Shown here: piece by piece, positions 48,611 to 48,684 of the stretch
How positions within the stretch are numbered: the first letter of the stretch is position 1
Layout of the letters: each line of letters begins with the position of its first letter
Source: Caryophanales bacterium UBA2450
GTDB lineage: Bacteria > Bacillota_I > Bacilli_A > RFN20 > CAG-826
Reading direction: 5' to 3'
Assembly (NCBI GenBank): GCA_002342545.1
Contig: DDQE01000058.1
Location: 1-48,684 of the forward strand
DNA: 48,684 nt
Position numbers and translations under genes: made by a program
Notes under the pieces: model-generated
Seen by the model: only the letters and a program-made list of their open reading frames with translations
Database searches by the model: none
Told to the model about the DNA's origin: nothing

Positions 48611-48684
48611 AGGGGTATCGTACAAAGGCAGTACTCCGGTCTCCAAAACCGTTAATGTGGGTTCGATTCCTACTACCCCTGCCA
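48611..48684 (+). tRNA. tRNA-Trp (anticodon CCA)
   Basis: A 74-base tRNA ending exactly at the window edge with encoded CCA. Acceptor AGGGGTA pairs with TACCCCT, discriminator G, D stem GTAC/GTAC, anticodon CCA at 48643-48645 in loop CTCCAAA, T arm GTGGG-TTCGATT-CCTAC. The first anticodon-stem pair (27-43) is a C-T mismatch. It decodes UGG; together with TGA stops this supports the standard bacterial code. Confidence 0.94.

Overview
The window is 48.7 kb of AT-rich bacterial DNA in which every gene I can support lies on the + strand. TGA is used as a stop (the methyltransferase at 2412, the PIN toxin, the MNT gene and abiEi all end in TGA), so this is genetic code 11 and not a Mycoplasma or Spiroplasma. 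Several features point to a lineage of Bacilli close to Mollicutes, such as RF39-like, Acholeplasma-like or Erysipelotrichales-like gut organisms: low GC, many lipoproteins, an Asn at the RpoB position equivalent to E. coli H526, and a nuclease plus long-ATPase ABC cassette like that of mycoplasmas. This placement is an inference.

Layout. 1-10.6 kb: rplK-rplA, an L10-leader RNA, rplJ-rplL, a ybxB-type methyltransferase, rpoB and rpoC. 10.6-15.4 kb: accessory genes inserted between rpoC and the str operon. These are a Phd/PIN toxin-antitoxin pair flanked by a 35-bp direct repeat that is also the rpoC terminator, two small envelope proteins, a 5'-nucleotidase-type lipoprotein and a decayed MNT/HEPN pair with three operators at an exact 33-bp period. 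15.4-19.9 kb: str operon (rpsL-rpsG-fusA, then tuf from its own promoter). 19.9-20.6 kb: a RelB/RelE pair whose toxin lacks a normal start. 20.7-38.3 kb: a long envelope cluster comprising endonuclease I, a phosphatase lipoprotein, two RDD-like proteins, a large membrane-anchored exoprotein, an ABC importer (ATPase with a roughly 275-residue insertion, two permeases, two paralogous binding lipoproteins), a staphylococcal-nuclease lipoprotein, a zinc-ribbon membrane protein and a further lipoprotein. 38.4-43.8 kb: DJ-1/PfpI protein, AbiE system, DUF1846 protein and a tripartite HipBST module. 43.8-48.7 kb: manganese-riboswitch-controlled P-type ATPase, WbsX-like glycan protein, tRNA-Lys, YqeY and tRNA-Trp.

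The most coherent unusual system is the 20.7-38.3 kb cluster. Two secreted nucleases, a dedicated ABC importer and an ATPase carrying a large extra domain suggest extracellular nucleic acid breakdown and uptake. The second theme is regulation of toxin-antitoxin modules. There are five in 48.7 kb, two of them apparently damaged. A palindrome upstream of abiE fits the operator consensus seen three times upstream of hipB.

No stretch longer than 300 bases lacks a gene. The largest gaps (15389-15583 and 38268-38487) hold the rpsL promoter and leader, and a terminator, respectively. I saw no rRNA, CRISPR array, insertion sequence, integrase or origin.
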